Origin: Timonella sp031979385
GTDB lineage: Bacteria; Actinomycetota; Actinomycetes; Actinomycetales; Cellulomonadaceae
NCBI GenBank assembly: GCA_031979385.1
Contig: DALZEF010000001.1
Location: 124,001 to 188,000 of the forward strand
Direction: 5' to 3'
DNA: 64,000 bases
This document shows positions 1-9,329 of this stretch, one piece after another (within the stretch, counting starts at the first letter, position 1; every line of letters begins with the position of its first letter). The notes beneath the pieces were generated by a model. It did not search any database and was not told the origin of the DNA. It saw nothing but the letters and a program-made list of their open reading frames with translations. Both the position numbers and the translations under genes were made by a program.

Positions 1-160
1 GAGCGCTCAGCACCAGACAGTTCGACACCGATCCTCTCGCTAAACAGACTGATCGTTCACCACGATCATACGGACCTAGGAACCGCAGATTACCCCATGG
101 TTCTGTGGCACAGGAGTTGAAACGAGGGTAGAGTCCCATGGAAGGGGGTGAAATTCCGTT

Positions 161-892
161 ATGGCAATTTCCGAGATTAGAACAGACCTTTCACGGCTCA
201 CCGCACACTTTCAACCCATCGTCGACTTGGAGAACTGGCGAGTCACCGGGGTGGAGGCACTCGCACGTTCTGCAGTGGGCGATTCGCCATGGCCGCTGCT
301 CATGCGCGCCCGGAATGAGGGCTGGTATGAGCAACTCGAGGTTCCACTCGTCGAAATTGCCGTGCGTGAGGCTGCGGCGCTTCCACCACAACTGTGGTGC
401 ACTCTCAACATGTCCGCATACACCGTATTCGATAATGCCGTCGAGAGGCTACTCTCCTCGCATCCGGAACGTCGTTGGGGAATCGAGGTGCTTGAACGCT
501 CTGGTCCCATCCGTGATGACCTTGAGTTCAGGGAACGCATCAATGAACTCGGCTGTCTCATGCTCATCGACGATGCGGGCGTCGGCGACAACGATGAGTT
601 CCGCATCCACGATCTCAAGCCGGCCATCGTCAAACTCGATCGCCTCGTGCTTATGAGTGCTCATCACCACAGTTGGGCCCGCGACCGTGTGGAAAGCCTC
701 GTGTATGAGTCACGCAAGGCTGGCGCGCTACTCCTAGCAGAAGGAGTGGAGAACGCCAAGGAACTCATCTTCGCGCAGGAACTCGGATGTGAACTCGCGC
801 AAGGATACTACTTCTCGGCGGCAGTGCCCGCCAAAAACGTCTCTGCCACGATCGCGGAACTCGAAGAACGGCTCTGGTTCGACGCCAAATAG
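161..892 (+). CDS. EAL-domain protein, probable c-di-GMP phosphodiesterase
   Basis: A 243-residue stand-alone EAL domain. The signature Glu-Ala-Leu is at residues 32-34 (VEALAR). Other family residues follow in order: Asn83 (LNMS), Glu109/Glu112 (IEVLE), the Asp pair 137-138 (IDDAGVG), Lys158/Asp160 (VKLD), Glu194 (EGVEN) and QGYYF at 214-218. Most metal and catalytic positions are kept, so hydrolysis of cyclic di-GMP is likely. There is no GGDEF, PAS, receiver or membrane segment, so how it is regulated is not visible. The start follows AAGGGGGTG with good spacing. It stands alone and converges on the GH31 gene. A ligand-binding EAL protein without activity remains possible because the loop reads DDAGVG instead of DDFGTG. 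Confidence 0.85.
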   Translation: MAISEIRTDLSRLTAHFQPIVDLENWRVTGVEALARSAVGDSPWPLLMRARNEGWYEQLEVPLVEIAVREAAALPPQLWCTLNMSAYTVFDNAVERLLSSHPERRWGIEVLERSGPIRDDLEFRERINELGCLMLIDDAGVGDNDEFRIHDLKPAIVKLDRLVLMSAHHHSWARDRVESLVYESRKAGALLLAEGVENAKELIFAQELGCELAQGYYFSAAVPAKNVSATIAELEERLWFDAK

Positions 893-1056
893 TCGTCGGG
901 GCGTCTCCCGCACGGAGTTCATGGTTCTGGGGCGATCTGACCCCATCGAACAGCAACCCGACCCACCCCAGGCAACCAATTCGTCGGCAAACCGCGCGCC
1001 ACAGCGTTGAATGGGACCGCGCTCTATGACCGCGGGTCTACGATTCCTCATTGACG

Positions 1057-1091
1057 ACGAGCCTGCCGCTTTCCAGCGGCAGGCTCGTTTT
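1057..1091 (+). terminator. Intrinsic terminator between convergent genes
   Basis: A perfect 14-bp stem (ACGAGCCTGCCGCT paired with AGCGGCAGGCTCGT) with a TTCC loop, followed by TTTT. It lies about 165 bp after the EAL gene and 60 bp before the end of the convergent GH31 gene. Confidence 0.8.
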
Positions 1092-1149
1092 CGTGTGGGA
1101 CTGGTTGGGTCGCGGTTTACGCGGTCCAGGCGTGTGAGGTCATGCCCGC

Positions 1150-3426
1150 CTAGAGGCCGAAGATGCCTCGGAGCGTTGGCCACTGCGCCGCCTTGGCGAA
1201 CACCGGCACCTCAAGCAGTGTGTAGGTGCGCGACACCACCTGTCCGCCCTCGTGCTCATCGCCGGTGAACACGTCCACCCAGGTGCCCTCCGGCAGGTAT
1301 GTGGCGACCGGCTGCGTGCCTGCACCTGCTTCGAGGACGGGATTCACGAGGAAGGCGTCGCCGAACAGATACTGCGTGTCGTGCTCCCAGATTCTTACGT
1401 CTGACGGGTAGTCGAAGAAGAGCCCTCGCAGCAGCGGGACATCGGTCTCGACTGAGGCGTCCGCCTGCTCCTTGATATAGGGGACCAATGCCTCGCGAAG
1501 CTTTGCGAGGTATCGGAACTGATCCACCACCTCGGGAGTCTCATTGCTTGACGCCACGTACCATGGTGTGCGGTCGCGCAGGGGACGTTGATGATGGTTG
1601 AACTCCGAGTGATACTGCATGATCGGCATGAACACGGAGGCACCGGTCGCACGAATGTAGAGTTCGGAGTCCGGCACGGGCCCCGAGAAACCGGCCAGGT
1701 CCCACCCCCAGTACAGAATTCCGCACGAGCCTGCCGTGATACCGGCAACCACGGAGTTGCGGAATGCCTGCCAGGTCGAATTCTCATCGCCGGCCCAGAA
1801 CAGGCCATGCGCCTGCGAGCCGGTGAACCCGGATCGCGAGAACGTGACGGGTGCCTTCCCCGCAGACCGAAGCAGATCGCCGAACGCACGAGCGTAATGC
1901 ACCGGGTAGAGGTTGTTGCCCTCGTCACCCCGGCGTCCATCGCCATACTGGAGATCCCATCCCCAGGCATGCTCGCCGCCGTCGGTCTTGAAACCGTCGA
2001 TGTCGAAACCCTCAACCAGATAACGGCGTTTCTCTGTCCACCAGTCACGCCCCTCCTGCGTTGAGAGATCAGCCATCAGGGCCTGCGGGAACCACCAGCC
2101 TCGGTTGTGATACGGCGTACCGTCAGCCTCACGCACCGCGAGACCAGCCTCGACCATTGCGCGGCCATCCGTCAGTACCTGCGAGTCCTGCGGTACCGAG
2201 TCGCCCAGATCGTGTGAGGTCTTCTGCAGCGGGATCTGCCACAGGATGACCTTGATGCCGCGCGAGTGCAGTTCGTCGATCATGGACTTGGGATCGGGCC
2301 AAGCACCCTCACGATTGAACGTGAAGTCCTCGAATACGTGCGCGGAGCCGTCGCTGTTCACGCTGTACTCCGCGTCGCGCCAGATGGTAATCCCCTCTTC
2401 ATCCGACCACGCCTCTATGACGATGACCCCGACCGGTATGTCCAGGTCCCGGTGCGCGTCCACGCGATCCATGACGATCTGTTGGGTGTTCCACTCGTTT
2501 CCGGAGGCCCACAGCTCGAAGATCCACTCGGGCATCTGCTCTGGACGGCCCGCGGTGTCGAGGAATGCGGAGAGCACGGCTCGCGCCGAACCATCCATGA
2601 TCCGCACGTTCAACTCCTCCGACTGTGACCCGCCCAGAGCGACCTCGACAAACAGCTTGTTCGCGCTGGACGCGCCCACGTCGTACCAGGACCGACGCAG
2701 GGTCTCCACGTGGAAGCCCCACCCAGTTCCGCCGATGACGTGGGCGAAAGGCATGGGCATGTAGGTGCGGTGGTGTTCCCCCTGGCTCTTGTACTGTTCG
2801 AAGACGACCGCGTCCAGCGTGTGCCCACGCTGGTCTACGTAGTCGTATCGCTCACCGAACCCGACAACGTGCTCCGCGTCCTCCAAGCGCAGTGCAAAAC
2901 GAACCTTGAGGAGTCCATCCGCGTTGGATTGCCACTCGACAGACCCCGGTACAAGCCTGTCGTGTGTATGACCCCCATTGATGGTGAGTTTCCCTCGCGG
3001 TTCCTCGCCGTCTGCGACCCACTGCGTGGGCGAGACGACGAACTCTGCGGTTTCTGCGCTCTCCGATCCCTGCGTTGCCACGATGCGATACCTCGCGCTC
3101 TGCCCTGAACGAAGCCCTGGGATCGTCACCGACCACGCACCGTCCGACTCGAGTTGCGCCGCCTGCGCAGACGCGAGGTGCCCATCACCTCCTGCGAGTG
3201 CGGCCGCATCGGCGGCGCTTGGGGAGTAGGGCGCCAATGGGATGATCTGGGTTTCCTGGCCATCAGGCGTGTAGTGCAGTTCCACCTGCGGATCGCCGTC
3301 GGATGTCACCACCGCACCGATGGAGAAATCTTGCTGAATCGCAGGGTGAACGGGAACGCGCTGGTCGGCGGAGGTCGCATATGGGTGTTCGATGCCGTAC
3401 GGGCGGTGTGTCACGGTAAGAGACAT
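1150..3426 (-). CDS. Glycoside hydrolase family 31 (alpha-glucosidase/alpha-xylosidase type)
   Basis: 758 residues, the size of a full GH31 enzyme: an N-terminal beta-sandwich (about 1-290) and then a TIM barrel. The nucleophile is Asp482 in FKTDGGE and the acid/base is Asp547 in FWAGDENSTW, preceded by the usual FSRSGF segment. The start at 3426 was chosen over an upstream in-frame ATG because the gene in front ends at 3434. It is the last gene of a minus-strand operon with a GH15-like enzyme and a sugar ABC importer, so the likely job is cytoplasmic removal of alpha-linked glucosyl or xylosyl residues from an imported oligosaccharide. There is no signal peptide. The exact sugar cannot be read from sequence; family members differ in glucose, xylose or sulfoquinovose specificity. 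Confidence 0.9.
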   Translation of the reverse strand: MSLTVTHRPYGIEHPYATSADQRVPVHPAIQQDFSIGAVVTSDGDPQVELHYTPDGQETQIIPLAPYSPSAADAAALAGGDGHLASAQAAQLESDGAWSVTIPGLRSGQSARYRIVATQGSESAETAEFVVSPTQWVADGEEPRGKLTINGGHTHDRLVPGSVEWQSNADGLLKVRFALRLEDAEHVVGFGERYDYVDQRGHTLDAVVFEQYKSQGEHHRTYMPMPFAHVIGGTGWGFHVETLRRSWYDVGASSANKLFVEVALGGSQSEELNVRIMDGSARAVLSAFLDTAGRPEQMPEWIFELWASGNEWNTQQIVMDRVDAHRDLDIPVGVIVIEAWSDEEGITIWRDAEYSVNSDGSAHVFEDFTFNREGAWPDPKSMIDELHSRGIKVILWQIPLQKTSHDLGDSVPQDSQVLTDGRAMVEAGLAVREADGTPYHNRGWWFPQALMADLSTQEGRDWWTEKRRYLVEGFDIDGFKTDGGEHAWGWDLQYGDGRRGDEGNNLYPVHYARAFGDLLRSAGKAPVTFSRSGFTGSQAHGLFWAGDENSTWQAFRNSVVAGITAGSCGILYWGWDLAGFSGPVPDSELYIRATGASVFMPIMQYHSEFNHHQRPLRDRTPWYVASSNETPEVVDQFRYLAKLREALVPYIKEQADASVETDVPLLRGLFFDYPSDVRIWEHDTQYLFGDAFLVNPVLEAGAGTQPVATYLPEGTWVDVFTGDEHEGGQVVSRTYTLLEVPVFAKAAQWPTLRGIFGL

Positions 3427-3433
3427 TGCAGAA

Positions 3434-4612
3434 TCACGCTTTCGAGGAGATGAGGCCGAGGGTGTGGGCAAGGGTCAGGAACATGCCGTGGGACCACAGA
3501 AGGGGGGTCGCCACGGTACCCCACTTCTCGATCCACTCGGCCTCGTGTTCGGGATGGTTCAGGTGGTTGTCGACCTGCTCCGGCATGTCCCCGTTCGCAC
3601 GAGCCTGCTCAGCAACCCATGCAAGATATCGCGCGGCGTCTGCGACATCGCCGGCCACTGCCTTGTTCCAGCCAACGAGGCAACTGAGCAACAGCCATTG
3701 CCCGCCGCCATAGAACACGTCCGCGCGGAAGCGATGTACTCCCCCATCCACGCTGAGGTCGCGTTCCACGGCATCGATCGTGTTGTGTCCCAGCGAGGAG
3801 TCGATCTCCACAACGCCAAAGGGCACGACACAGGCCGCGAGGGACGCGTCAACGGCTTCGGAGCCAACCCATTTCGCGAGATGAGGGGCAGTTGGGTCCT
3901 GCGCTCTGCCTGTCACCGTGGCCTTCGCCAGAACGAACTCGCGCACCGCGGCTGCAAGCTCAACCGAGCGTGCCGTACGCTCGGCATCGAGAAGGCTGCC
4001 ACGGGCCACCGCCTCAAAGCCGGCGAACAGTGCGCCTAACGTCGATGTGTGCACGCATTCGGAGTGTTCCTCCCACCAGTCATAGCAGTTCGTCTGCCAG
4101 AACTCCGCGGCGAAGTCGAAGGCCACGGCCAGGCCTGCGGCCCATTGCGTTGGATCCACTCCGTGACGGGTCACGTGTTCCCCGACCTGCCACAGCCACA
4201 TCCCGTACCCGTCGGTCTGGAAGTCCCACCACGGGTCGGAGCCGTCGCGTCCGTCGAAGGTGAAACGAGTGGGCAGCATGTCCGCAAGCGGAATGTCCTG
4301 ACCGGCTTGGTGGCGTGCCACCAGGTCGTCCACCTGTTCGCGGCGTCCCGACAGGGTGGCGTTGACCCAGTTGTGGAAGTTGTCCACCGAGTTCACGTCG
4401 CCGAACCGAGACATCCCCTCAGCGATGAATGAGCCATCGCGGAGCCATGAGTACCCCTTGTAGGCGGAGAAGGTTGGACTCGCCGGGTAGGCGCCGTCTG
4501 GCTCCTGGAAACCACGGATGACCTCGGCGCTGTGCTGGATGAGAAAATCGAGCCTCTCATCCGAAATGCCCCGTGTACGGAGAATCTCGCGTACGTTAGC
4601 CGTTGCTGACAT
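3434..4612 (-). CDS. GH15-like (alpha/alpha)6-barrel glycosidase
   Basis: 392 residues with no signal peptide. The segment GYSWLRDGSFIAEGM near residue 50 resembles the substrate-binding Trp-x-Arg-Asp motif of glucoamylase-type GH15 enzymes, and the many Trp/Phe-rich helices fit an (alpha/alpha)6 barrel. The protein is shorter than classical glucoamylases because the N-terminal beta-sandwich is absent. The ATG at 4612 follows AAGGGCAG. It sits 7 bp before the GH31 gene and after the binding-protein gene, so the two enzymes probably act in sequence on one imported alpha-glucoside. The family call is by motif and fold impression; another inverting alpha-glycosidase of similar fold is possible. 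Confidence 0.65.
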   Translation of the reverse strand: MSATANVREILRTRGISDERLDFLIQHSAEVIRGFQEPDGAYPASPTFSAYKGYSWLRDGSFIAEGMSRFGDVNSVDNFHNWVNATLSGRREQVDDLVARHQAGQDIPLADMLPTRFTFDGRDGSDPWWDFQTDGYGMWLWQVGEHVTRHGVDPTQWAAGLAVAFDFAAEFWQTNCYDWWEEHSECVHTSTLGALFAGFEAVARGSLLDAERTARSVELAAAVREFVLAKATVTGRAQDPTAPHLAKWVGSEAVDASLAACVVPFGVVEIDSSLGHNTIDAVERDLSVDGGVHRFRADVFYGGGQWLLLSCLVGWNKAVAGDVADAARYLAWVAEQARANGDMPEQVDNHLNHPEHEAEWIEKWGTVATPLLWSHGMFLTLAHTLGLISSKA

Positions 4613-4689
4613 ATCTGCCCTTATGTGTGTAGTAACTGATGTGGGGTGGCAGCGGGTTCTCCCCCACCCCACGATTCGATCGGCGAGTC

Positions 4690-5979
4690 TTACTCGAGTG
4701 TGGCGTTGATGCGGTCCTGTGCGTCCTGCAACGCGGTCGCAACGTCCTTGCGACCTGCAGCGGCGTTGGAGAGTTCCTCACCGACGATGTCCTGCATCTC
4801 TTGCTGCTGAACCACAACCGGCGGCATCGCGATCGCGTCGAGGGAGTCGATGACGGCCTGACGGTTCTCCGGTGGAGTCTGCTCAAGGTACGGTGCGAAC
4901 AGTGCGTCATCGGCCACTGGCGGCAATTCCCATGCCTTCTCCAGTCGCAGATCCACCATCTCCTTGGAGGAGGTCAGGAACTCGACCCACTTCGCCGTTG
5001 CCTCGAGGTTCGGTGAGGTGGCGGAAATAGCGGCACCGTTTGCGAACAGCGCCGAGGCCTTCTGGGTGTTGCCTGGTTCGACCACGATGTCCCAGTTGAG
5101 GCCCTCGACCTCAGCCAAGCCGCCGAACATCCAGATGCCCGAGTGCCACATGCCCAGCTTGCCCTCCTTGAACAGGTTGGTGTCGAAGTCAGGGGTGCCA
5201 GCGCCATCTGCCTCAGTGGGCATCGAGACGCCTGACTTCTCGATGAGCCAGGTTGCCGCCGCCTCGCCCTCCGGCGTCGCGATTGTGGCCTCGGTTCCAG
5301 AGTCGTTGAGGAACTGACCACCTGTCTGTGCCAGGGCCTTGTAGAACTCGTGGAAGGAGATTGGCTGGTAGTCGCCCCACACCCCTGCGTCCTTGTCGGT
5401 GATGACCTCGGCGGCCTTCTGCTCGTCCTCCCAGGTCCAGTCCGCTGTCGGGTAGTCGAGGCCAGCCTTGTCGAAGAGATCCTTGTTGTAGAACAGCACG
5501 ACGTTGGAGAACGAGACAGGCAGACCGTACTGCTTGCCATCGTGTTGGAATGCCTCGAACACCCGTGGGCTGTAGGCGGAGGCGTTTGACACTGGGATCT
5601 CCGCGAGGGCACCGGACGCGGCGTAGGTCACGAAGTTCTCGTAGTTCAGCTCGAAGGCGTCTGAAACGGTCTTGCCCGCGACGGCGGTCTGCAGTTTGGT
5701 GAAGTAGTCGTCGTAGGGAAGGGTCTCGATCTGAACGTCGATGTCGGTGTTCGCCGCCTCGAATGCCGCCTCTATGGCGGCGAGGGTCTCCTCGTTCCCA
5801 CCGTTGGCGGAGAAGTTCATGTAGCGGACGACCGTCTTGCTGTCGCCATCGCCCGAGGAGGTGGAGCCTGGCTCCTGCTTGGTGGCAGACCCCTGCGAAC
5901 AGGCCGTGAGGGCAAGCATCGATACGGCTGAGAACGCGATGAGTTTCACGCCGAGAGATCGGGTCTTCGGTGTCTTCAT
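4690..5979 (-). CDS. ABC sugar importer, substrate-binding lipoprotein
   Basis: 429 residues. An N-terminal basic stretch and hydrophobic segment end in the lipobox LALTAC with the lipidated Cys at residue 27, followed by a Ser/Gly-rich linker. The body has the features of family 1 extracellular solute-binding proteins of the MalE/UgpB type. The ATG at 5979 follows GAAAGGAC. It is the first enzyme-side gene after the two permeases, and captures the oligosaccharide outside the membrane. No ATPase gene is in the operon; in Gram-positive bacteria such importers often share one MsmK-type ATPase, so this is expected. Confidence 0.93.
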   Translation of the reverse strand: MKTPKTRSLGVKLIAFSAVSMLALTACSQGSATKQEPGSTSSGDGDSKTVVRYMNFSANGGNEETLAAIEAAFEAANTDIDVQIETLPYDDYFTKLQTAVAGKTVSDAFELNYENFVTYAASGALAEIPVSNASAYSPRVFEAFQHDGKQYGLPVSFSNVVLFYNKDLFDKAGLDYPTADWTWEDEQKAAEVITDKDAGVWGDYQPISFHEFYKALAQTGGQFLNDSGTEATIATPEGEAAATWLIEKSGVSMPTEADGAGTPDFDTNLFKEGKLGMWHSGIWMFGGLAEVEGLNWDIVVEPGNTQKASALFANGAAISATSPNLEATAKWVEFLTSSKEMVDLRLEKAWELPPVADDALFAPYLEQTPPENRQAVIDSLDAIAMPPVVVQQQEMQDIVGEELSNAAAGRKDVATALQDAQDRINATLE

Positions 5980-6088
5980 GGGGTGGGTCCTTTCAGTTGT
6001 GCCGCTCCTTCGCGGCAACGGGGTTGGTTGAGTCCGTTGACGGGCAACGGTGGGTTGGGTAGGTCATCGAGCGCGTAGCTGTGGCGAG

Positions 6089-6931
6089 TCATTTGAGACC
6101 GGTATGCGACATGCCCTCGATGATGTGCCGCTGTGCGAAGAGGTAGATCACGGCGATGGGAATGATCGACATGACCGAGCCAGCCATGACGACGTCCCAT
6201 TCGGTTGTGTACTGCCCCTTGAGGGTGGCCAGCCCCAGAGGCAAGGTCATGAGTTCCGGGGAGCGGATCACGACCAGTGGCCACAGGAAACTGTTCCAAC
6301 TGCTCATGAACGCGAACACGGCAAGGGTTGCCAGTGATGCCTTGGTGAGCGGGAGGATCATGGTGGAGAAGATCCGTAGATGACCTGCTCCATCAAGGGT
6401 CGCCGCCTCATCGAGGTCGCGCGGGATGGAGTCCATGGTTTGCTTGACGAGGAAGATCCCAAACGCTGCGGCGATGGTGGGGGCGATGAGGGACAGGTAG
6501 GTGTCGTTCAAACCGAACTCAGTCATCTGAATGAACAGCGGCACCACGAGCACCTGCATCGGGATCATCATGGTTGCGAGATAGAGGGCGAACACGACGT
6601 TCTTTCCGCGGAATGCGATGCGTGAGAAGGCATAGGCGGCCATCGACGAGGTGATCAGTTGAAGGATCGTCGTGGCGATCGCGATCCACAGCGAGTTGGC
6701 GATGATCCTCATGACCGGAAGCGAACCGAACAGTTTGCGATAGGCGTCAAGCGTTGGGTCCTTGACGATGAGGCTCGGTCCCGTGGCAAGTGTTCCACCT
6801 GGGGTGATGGAGGTGACCACCGTCCACAGGAAGGGGAAGAGCATCAGCGCGGCCCCGAGCACCACCAGCACGTGCAGGACAACGGACTTCGTGGTCAGAC
6901 GCTTCTTGTTTCGAGTGTATGGGTCAGGCAC
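6089..6931 (-). CDS. ABC sugar importer, inner permease (MalG/LacG type)
   Basis: 280 residues with six predicted membrane helices. The cytoplasmic EAA loop is visible as DEAATLDGAGHLRIF, which contacts the shared ATPase. I place the start at a GTG (6931) that overlaps the stop of the preceding permease gene by 8 nt. The in-frame ATG at 7027 lies deep inside the upstream gene and would add a non-homologous Arg/Ser-rich tail. Translation is probably coupled to the upstream permease. Confidence 0.92.
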   Translation of the reverse strand: MPDPYTRNKKRLTTKSVVLHVLVVLGAALMLFPFLWTVVTSITPGGTLATGPSLIVKDPTLDAYRKLFGSLPVMRIIANSLWIAIATTILQLITSSMAAYAFSRIAFRGKNVVFALYLATMMIPMQVLVVPLFIQMTEFGLNDTYLSLIAPTIAAAFGIFLVKQTMDSIPRDLDEAATLDGAGHLRIFSTMILPLTKASLATLAVFAFMSSWNSFLWPLVVIRSPELMTLPLGLATLKGQYTTEWDVVMAGSVMSIIPIAVIYLFAQRHIIEGMSHTGLK

Positions 6932-7883
6932 TGTGCACCCACTTCTTCTGGCCAACGAGTTGGAAGGCTGTGACGAGCATGATGATGAGGAAGAGAATCC
7001 ACGAGAGCGCGGACGCCTCGCCGGCACGGCCGTATCGGAACGTGAGGTCGTAGATTTGTCCGACGATGACCTGGCTTGATCCGGACGGTCCGCCTCCGGT
7101 CATCATGTACACCTGGTCAAACACCTGGAAGCCATTGATCAGTGAGATGACGATGACGAAGAAGGTCGAGGGCGACAGCAGGGGGAAGGTGACGCGCCAG
7201 AATCTCTGCCAGGCATTGGTGCCGTCGATCTTTGCCGCCTCGATGACATCGTTTGGGACGGCCTGTAGTCCGGCAAGCAGAATGACCATGACAAAGCCGA
7301 GGTCTTTCCAGGCCGAGGCGATGATGACCGATGGCATGGCCCAGGTCGGATCGGTCCACCATCCGGGTTGCGGTAGGTTGAGGAATCCGAGTACCTGGTT
7401 GACCAGTCCGTTGGATGGGTTGAGCAGCCACTGCCAGACGAGTGCGACGACGACCCAGCTCGTGATGACGGGAAGGAAGTAGGCGGATCGGAAGAAGGCG
7501 CGTGCGAATATCCTCTGGTTAAGCAGAACCGCGAGCGCGAGACCACCGAAGTAGACGATCGGTAGGTATCCGACGATGTAGAGCAGGGTGTGCCCCACTA
7601 TGTCCCAGGTCCGTTCCGAGCTCAGCAACCGGGTGTAGTTGCTGAATCCAACCCACTGCATGTCGGAGATCAGGTTCCATTCATGCAGCGATATCCACAG
7701 GGAACTGATCATGGGACGGAACACGAAGATCATCAGCGGCACAGCGCTGGGGAGCAGGAAGAACGCAAGCCACCCGTAGTGCTTCCAGTTGGTTTTCTTT
7801 TTCCGACGAGGTGGTGGGGCCGGGGAGGTTTGTCCGTCTCCCGGTGAGTTCAGTTCCGTCAGGGAGGCGGCGGCGGTGTTCAT
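6924..7883 (-). CDS. ABC sugar importer, outer permease (MalF/LacF type)
   Basis: 319 residues with a Pro-rich and Lys-rich cytoplasmic N-terminus (PPPRRKKK) and about six membrane helices. The EAA loop is IEAAKIDGTNAWQRFW. The ATG at 7883 follows GGAGTGGGAG and overlaps the 3' end of the ROK regulator gene at 7880, so regulator, permeases, binding protein and hydrolases form one transcription unit. It partners the 6089-6931 permease in the membrane. Confidence 0.92.
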   Translation of the reverse strand: MNTAAASLTELNSPGDGQTSPAPPPRRKKKTNWKHYGWLAFFLLPSAVPLMIFVFRPMISSLWISLHEWNLISDMQWVGFSNYTRLLSSERTWDIVGHTLLYIVGYLPIVYFGGLALAVLLNQRIFARAFFRSAYFLPVITSWVVVALVWQWLLNPSNGLVNQVLGFLNLPQPGWWTDPTWAMPSVIIASAWKDLGFVMVILLAGLQAVPNDVIEAAKIDGTNAWQRFWRVTFPLLSPSTFFVIVISLINGFQVFDQVYMMTGGGPSGSSQVIVGQIYDLTFRYGRAGEASALSWILFLIIMLVTAFQLVGQKKWVHSA

Positions 7884-9091
7884 GCTCCCACTCCAACATG
7901 GGTGCTGAGTCGCTCGCGGACGAGTTTTCCCTGACCGCCGGAGGTATTGCGGGCATCGAATGGGGCCGCCAAGACGAGGGCTGCTGCCCCCAGCGCCCAT
8001 TTGTCGTCAGCCCAGGCCTCGACGATGTAGGGAAGGTTGTTCCGTGTTGCCCACTGTCCTGACCGGAATCCTCGTTCGAATCCTGGCTGCCAGAACTCCC
8101 AGGCGTCAATGCCCTCGCCCAGGAGCACCACGATCTCCGGGTCTATCGTGTGGACGACCCCGGCTATCGATCGACCGAGTAGGTATCCGGCGGAGCGATA
8201 GATCTCCCGTGCCGCCTCGTGTCCGCGGGCGGCGTGCTCAAGCAGTTGGGCGATGCCTTCCTCTGCGGAGATGATCTTCTGCTCGCGAGCGGTGGCCTCG
8301 AGCGCCTTCTGTCCGACCAGTGCTTCCAGGCACCCGTAGGCTCCGCAGTCGCAGAGTGGTCCGTCGATTGCTGTGGGCAGGTGCCCGATCTCTCCGGCAC
8401 CGCCTGATGCGCCGCGGTGCAGTGCACCGTCCACGATCATTCCGCATCCGATTCCTCGCCCGATGGTGATGGCGATGAACGACGCGTACTTTTGGCCGGT
8501 TCCGTAGAGGCGTTCGGCAACGGAGAGTGCGTTGACGTCGTTTTCAACGAGCACGGGAACATCGAGCCGATTGCGCAGATAGGGACCGAGTTTCACGTCA
8601 TTCCAGCCGAGGGTTGGGGCATTGACGATTCCCGATTCCTGCGAGTTGACGCTACCCGCGATCCCGACGCCGATTCCCAGGAGCTTCCCTGAGTGGTTCT
8701 CGACCTGCTTCTCGAGGAGGTCGCCGAGGTACTCCACTGCCCCGGCTGCACTTGCATCGAATGTGTGGGTGTGGGCGTTGACGATATCTCCGTCGATGGC
8801 GACCTCGACGATCTGCACGTGCGTGGAGGCGACCTTTACCCCGATTGCTCCGACTGCACCCTGGGTGAGCGCGATCAGCCGGGCCGGGCGACCGCCTGCG
8901 GATGGAACAGAATGCCGTTCCTCGATGATCTCTCGGCTGAGGAGATTCTTTGTCACCTGTGTGACTGTTGCCGGGCTGACGTCGAGCAGACGGGCAATGT
9001 CGGCACGGGACATCGGACCGTGTAGTCCCAACAGTGCCAGGACTGCTGAGGGGACAAGATCCCCGCTTGAGGAAACTACTGTGCGAACCAC
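7880..9091 (-). CDS. ROK-family transcriptional repressor of the alpha-glucoside operon
   Basis: About 403 residues. An N-terminal winged helix (SRADIARLLDVSPATVTQ) is followed by a ROK sugar-kinase-like domain with the zinc motif CDCGAYGCLEAL. Two candidate GTG starts exist, 9100 and 9091; 9091 has the better spacing from AAAGG. Being first in the sugar operon, it most likely represses its own operon and is released by a sugar or sugar phosphate, as NagC/XylR-type ROK proteins are. A palindromic operator lies directly upstream. Whether it keeps glucokinase activity is unclear; fusion with a DNA-binding domain argues for a regulator. Confidence 0.9.
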   Translation of the reverse strand: MVRTVVSSSGDLVPSAVLALLGLHGPMSRADIARLLDVSPATVTQVTKNLLSREIIEERHSVPSAGGRPARLIALTQGAVGAIGVKVASTHVQIVEVAIDGDIVNAHTHTFDASAAGAVEYLGDLLEKQVENHSGKLLGIGVGIAGSVNSQESGIVNAPTLGWNDVKLGPYLRNRLDVPVLVENDVNALSVAERLYGTGQKYASFIAITIGRGIGCGMIVDGALHRGASGGAGEIGHLPTAIDGPLCDCGAYGCLEALVGQKALEATAREQKIISAEEGIAQLLEHAARGHEAAREIYRSAGYLLGRSIAGVVHTIDPEIVVLLGEGIDAWEFWQPGFERGFRSGQWATRNNLPYIVEAWADDKWALGAAALVLAAPFDARNTSGGQGKLVRERLSTHVGVGA

Positions 9092-9106
9092 TGAGGACAC
9101 CTTTGT

Positions 9107-9133
9107 TCAGTACTAAATTTAGTACTAAATTAA
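9107..9133. promoter_or_regulatory. Tandem palindromic operator of the ROK-controlled operon
   Basis: AATTTAGTACTAAATT (9116-9131) is a perfect 16-bp palindrome. It overlaps a second near-palindrome TTCAGTACTAAA starting at 9107, so AGTACTAAA occurs twice, 11 bp apart. It lies 16-40 bp before the ROK start codon, the expected place for autorepression. Confidence 0.75.
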
Positions 9134-9329
9134 CTCCATCCGTCACCCCTGTCAACAACAACCCCACATCACTCGCCGCACGGTCATGTGACGGAACGAC
9201 AAGACGTCACCTGCTCGTCGCCAATATGAACGGATGCGCGGTCGTCCAACCACGTGCCTAGTATCAAACTCTCGCCCAGATCTAGTAGCGTGTACCTATC
9301 CAATGCACCACTTTTGTAAAGGCGACATC

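Noticed and set aside
8070..8090. GTTCGAATCC, tRNA T-loop-like
   Set aside because: It lies inside the ROK coding sequence and no cloverleaf can be drawn around it; no tRNA or rRNA gene was found in the window.
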